Shown in pieces: positions 48,692-50,591 of a stretch of DNA of 50,591 nt; positions within the stretch are counted from its first letter, which is position 1; each line of letters begins with the position of its first letter. The notes beneath the pieces are model-generated. The model saw only the letters and a list, made by a program, of their open reading frames with translations. It was not told where the DNA came from and searched no databases. The position numbers and the translations under genes are program-made. Source of the stretch: Sanguibacter inulinus. GTDB lineage: Bacteria; Actinomycetota; Actinomycetes; Actinomycetales; Cellulomonadaceae. The DNA lies in the NCBI RefSeq assembly GCF_013415325.1, contig NZ_JACBYE010000030.1, positions 1 through 50,591 on the forward strand, written 5' to 3'.

Positions 48692-49471
48692 TCACCCGAA
48701 GCGGCCCGAGATGTAGTCCTCGGTGGCCTGCTGCGACGGCGACGAGAACATCGTCGAGGTGTCGTCCATCTCGATGAGCTTGCCGGGCTTGCCCGTGCCG
48801 GCGATGTTGAAGAACGCCGTCCGGTCGCTCACGCGCGCGGCCTGCTGCATGTTGTGGGTGACCACGACGATCGTGTAGTCGTCCTTGAGCTCGGCCATGA
48901 GGTCTTCGATGGCGAGCGTCGAGATCGGGTCGAGGGCCGAGCAGGGCTCGTCCATGAGCAGGACGTCAGGCTTGACCGCGATCGCCCGGGCGATGCAGAG
49001 ACGCTGCTGCTGACCACCGGAGAGAGAGGAGCCCGGGCGGGCGAGACGGTCCTTGACCTCTTTCCAGAGGTTCGCCTTGCTCAACGACTGCTCGACGAGG
49101 TCCTCGGCGTCGGACTTCGAGATCCGCTTGTTGTTGAGCTTGACGCCGGCCAGCACGTTCTCGGCGATCGACATCGTCGGGAAGGGGTTCGGGCGCTGGA
49201 AGACCATGCCCACCTGGCGCCGGACCTCGACGGGGTCGACGTCCGCGGCGTAGAGGTTCTGCCCGTCCATGACGGCCTTGCCCTTGACGCGCGCCCCCGG
49301 GATCACCTCGTGCATGCGGTTGAGCGTCCGCAGGAAGGTCGACTTGCCACAGCCTGAGGGGCCGATGAGCGCCGTGACCGACCTGGCCTCGATCGTCATC
49401 GACACGTCCTCGACCGCGAGGAAGTCCCCGTAGTAGACGTTGAGGTCGTTGACCTCGATGCGCTTGGACAT
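48692..49471 (-). CDS. pstB: Phosphate ABC transporter ATPase PstB
   Basis: A 259-aa ATPase of the high-affinity phosphate importer PstSCAB. Walker [10 protein letters not shown] (37-45), Q-loop [13 protein letters not shown], signature LSGGQQQR, Walker [14 protein letters not shown] and H-loop [13 protein letters not shown] are all present; the CSALDP variant and the RPNPFP motif are diagnostic for PstB. It starts 37 bp after pstA, in the usual order (pstS-pstC expected beyond the window). Normally induced by phosphate limitation; no PhoU follows downstream. Confidence 0.97.
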   Translation of the reverse strand: MSKRIEVNDLNVYYGDFLAVEDVSMTIEARSVTALIGPSGCGKSTFLRTLNRMHEVIPGARVKGKAVMDGQNLYAADVDPVEVRRQVGMVFQRPNPFPTMSIAENVLAGVKLNNKRISKSDAEDLVEQSLSKANLWKEVKDRLARPGSSLSGGQQQRLCIARAIAVKPDVLLMDEPCSALDPISTLAIEDLMAELKDDYTIVVVTHNMQQAARVSDRTAFFNIAGTGKPGKLIEMDDTSTMFSSPSQQATEDYISGRFG

Positions 49472-49508
49472 GTGGTGCCTTTCTGTGCGGACTCCCGGAT
49501 GGGCAGTC

Positions 49509-50591
49509 TCAGCGAGAAGCCTTCGGGGAGAAGAAGCGGCTGATCAGGCGTGCGAGCACGTTGAGCAGCATGACGATGAGGATCAGGGTGAGCGCTGCGG
49601 CCCAGGCGCGGTCGACCCCGACGCCGCCCTGCGAGTACTGGTTGTACGCGAAGACGGGGAGCGTGGTCATGCGACCGTCGAACAGGTCCCAGTTCACCTG
49701 GGTGATGATGCCGACAGTGAGCAGCAGGGGCGCCGTCTCACCGATGACGCGTGCCACAGCCAGCATGACACCCGTGACGATCCCGGCGATAGCCGTGCGG
49801 AGCACGACCTTGACGATGGTCAGCCACTTGGGCACACCGAGGGCGTAGGACGCCTCGCGCAGCTCGTTCGGGACCAGGCGCAGCATCTCCTCGACCGAGC
49901 GGATCACCACGGGGGTCATGAGCAGCGAGAGCGCCGCAGCACCCATGATCCCGGCGCGGTAGGCCGGGCCGAAGACCTGCGTGAACAGCGCGAAGGCGAA
50001 GAGGCCCGCGACGATCGACGGGATGCCCGTCATGACGTCGACGAGGAAGGTGATGCCCTTGGCGAGCGGCCCGCGCCCGTACTCGACGAGGTAGACCGCC
50101 GTGAGGATGCCGACCGGGACGGAGATCACCGCGGCCGCCGTCGTGATGAGCACGGTGCCCACGATCGCGTGGTAGACACCGCCCTCGGTCATGTCTCCGA
50201 AGACGCCGAGCATGTTCGTGTTGAGGAAGGTGAAGGAGAAGAGCGTCGAGCCCTTCTGCAGCACGGTCCACAGCAGCGACACCAGCGGGATGAGCGCGAT
50301 GCCGAAGGCGAAGGTCACCAGGGTGGTCGCGACACGGTCGGCAGCCCAGCGCGGGCCCTCGACGATGCGGGAGACGACGCTGATCGACACCGCGTAGAGC
50401 ACCGCGGCGAGGGCGACGACCGAGGCGACGGTCGGGGTCCCCAGGACGAGCACCACGAGGAAGGACACGACGACTGAGCCGCCGGCGACGGCCCACGGGA
50501 CCCAGGACGCGAGGCGGGAGCGTCGACGTCCGGCGTCGAGGGCTCCGGGCCGCGGGCCCTCGGGCAGCGGGGCGGGGGTCGAGATCAGGGG
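49509..50591 (-). CDS. pstA: Phosphate ABC transporter permease PstA (5' end outside window)
   Basis: An inner-membrane subunit of the phosphate importer. The reading frame stays open from the stop to the window edge, so the start lies outside; at least 360 residues are present. A GTG at 50468 is not the likely start: the 41 codons upstream encode a Pro/Arg-rich N-terminus and the beginning of the first TM helix (~50508-50420). The permease core (~120-350) has the [22 protein letters not shown]-type loop contacting PstB and an [14 protein letters not shown] segment. An N-terminal pair of extra TM helices is typical of actinobacterial PstA. Confidence 0.93.
   Translation of the reverse strand, partial: PLISTPAPLPEGPRPGALDAGRRRSRLASWVPWAVAGGSVVVSFLVVLVLGTPTVASVVALAAVLYAVSISVVSRIVEGPRWAADRVATTLVTFAFGIALIPLVSLLWTVLQKGSTLFSFTFLNTNMLGVFGDMTEGGVYHAIVGTVLITTAAAVISVPVGILTAVYLVEYGRGPLAKGITFLVDVMTGIPSIVAGLFAFALFTQVFGPAYRAGIMGAAALSLLMTPVVIRSVEEMLRLVPNELREASYALGVPKWLTIVKVVLRTAIAGIVTGVMLAVARVIGETAPLLLTVGIITQVNWDLFDGRMTTLPVFAYNQYSQGGVGVDRAWAAALTLILIVMLLNVLARLISRFFSPKASR

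Noticed and set aside
50466-50468. GTG at 50468 as the pstA start
   Set aside because: The frame is open to the window edge and the upstream codons encode a plausible PstA N-terminus and the start of the first membrane helix.

Overview
The window is about 50.6 kb of very GC-rich DNA with almost no non-coding space. It looks like the chromosome of an actinobacterium, most likely Micrococcales in the Cellulomonas/Sanguibacter/Oerskovia neighbourhood (inference). Support: the XPB helicase with its helicase-associated partner, CarD-IspD-IspF and CysS-RlmB, a PhoP/PhoR-like two-component pair, an orphan MsiK-type sugar ATPase, a groEL promoter with two CIRCE elements, and many promoters whose -10 box sits 6-8 nt before the start codon (leaderless mRNAs). 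I see no transposase, integrase, phage gene, CRISPR array or toxin-antitoxin pair. I recognise 41 protein genes and one tRNA.

Layout. 1-7.7 kb: helicase-associated protein and XPB helicase, then a TPM-domain membrane protein and a PspA/IM30 protein. 7.8-12.8 kb: class I glutamine amidotransferase (reverse), NYN-domain protein, PhoP/PhoR-like pair, HD-domain protein. 12.8-21.7 kb: a reverse-strand alpha-galactoside/alpha-glucoside operon (GH36, solute-binding lipoprotein, two ABC permeases, GH13), with a divergent ROK regulator. 21.8-25.1 kb: groEL with two CIRCE elements, then a membrane-anchored glucoamylase-like GH15 protein. 25.3-29.6 kb: FAD oxidoreductase, LytR_C membrane protein and DUF3263 protein on the reverse strand; uracil-DNA glycosylase and an SGNH hydrolase forward. 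29.7-33.7 kb: two paralogous membrane-anchored DsbA-like proteins either side of tRNA-Thr(UGU), then a receptor-like Ser/Thr kinase. 33.8-38.9 kb: otsA-otsB, the MsiK/UgpC-type ATPase and a DUF4032 protein. 39.1-48.5 kb: rlmB-cysS, then four extra genes (PLP aldolase-like, TetR, FAD oxidase, VOC protein), then ispF-ispD-carD and a small lipoprotein. 48.7 kb to the end: pstB and a pstA that runs off the window.

How parts fit. The sugar operon encodes binding and membrane subunits plus two cytoplasmic glycosidases but no ATPase; the stand-alone ATPase at 36.3 kb is the obvious candidate partner. The ROK protein next to the operon is the likely repressor. OtsA/OtsB make trehalose. The PhoP-like regulator and the pst genes are separate loci, and a PhoP-box-like direct repeat lies in the regulator's own promoter.

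Most of the content is ordinary core metabolism. The most notable signals are in the DNA between genes: a 117-bp nested palindrome after the DUF4032 gene; a perfect 10+10 bp inverted repeat over the promoter of the DUF3263 gene; short tandem repeats that re-copy the TGA stop codon at several gene ends; and an apparent four-gene insertion into a normally tight gene block. I did not identify a clearly new multi-gene system.
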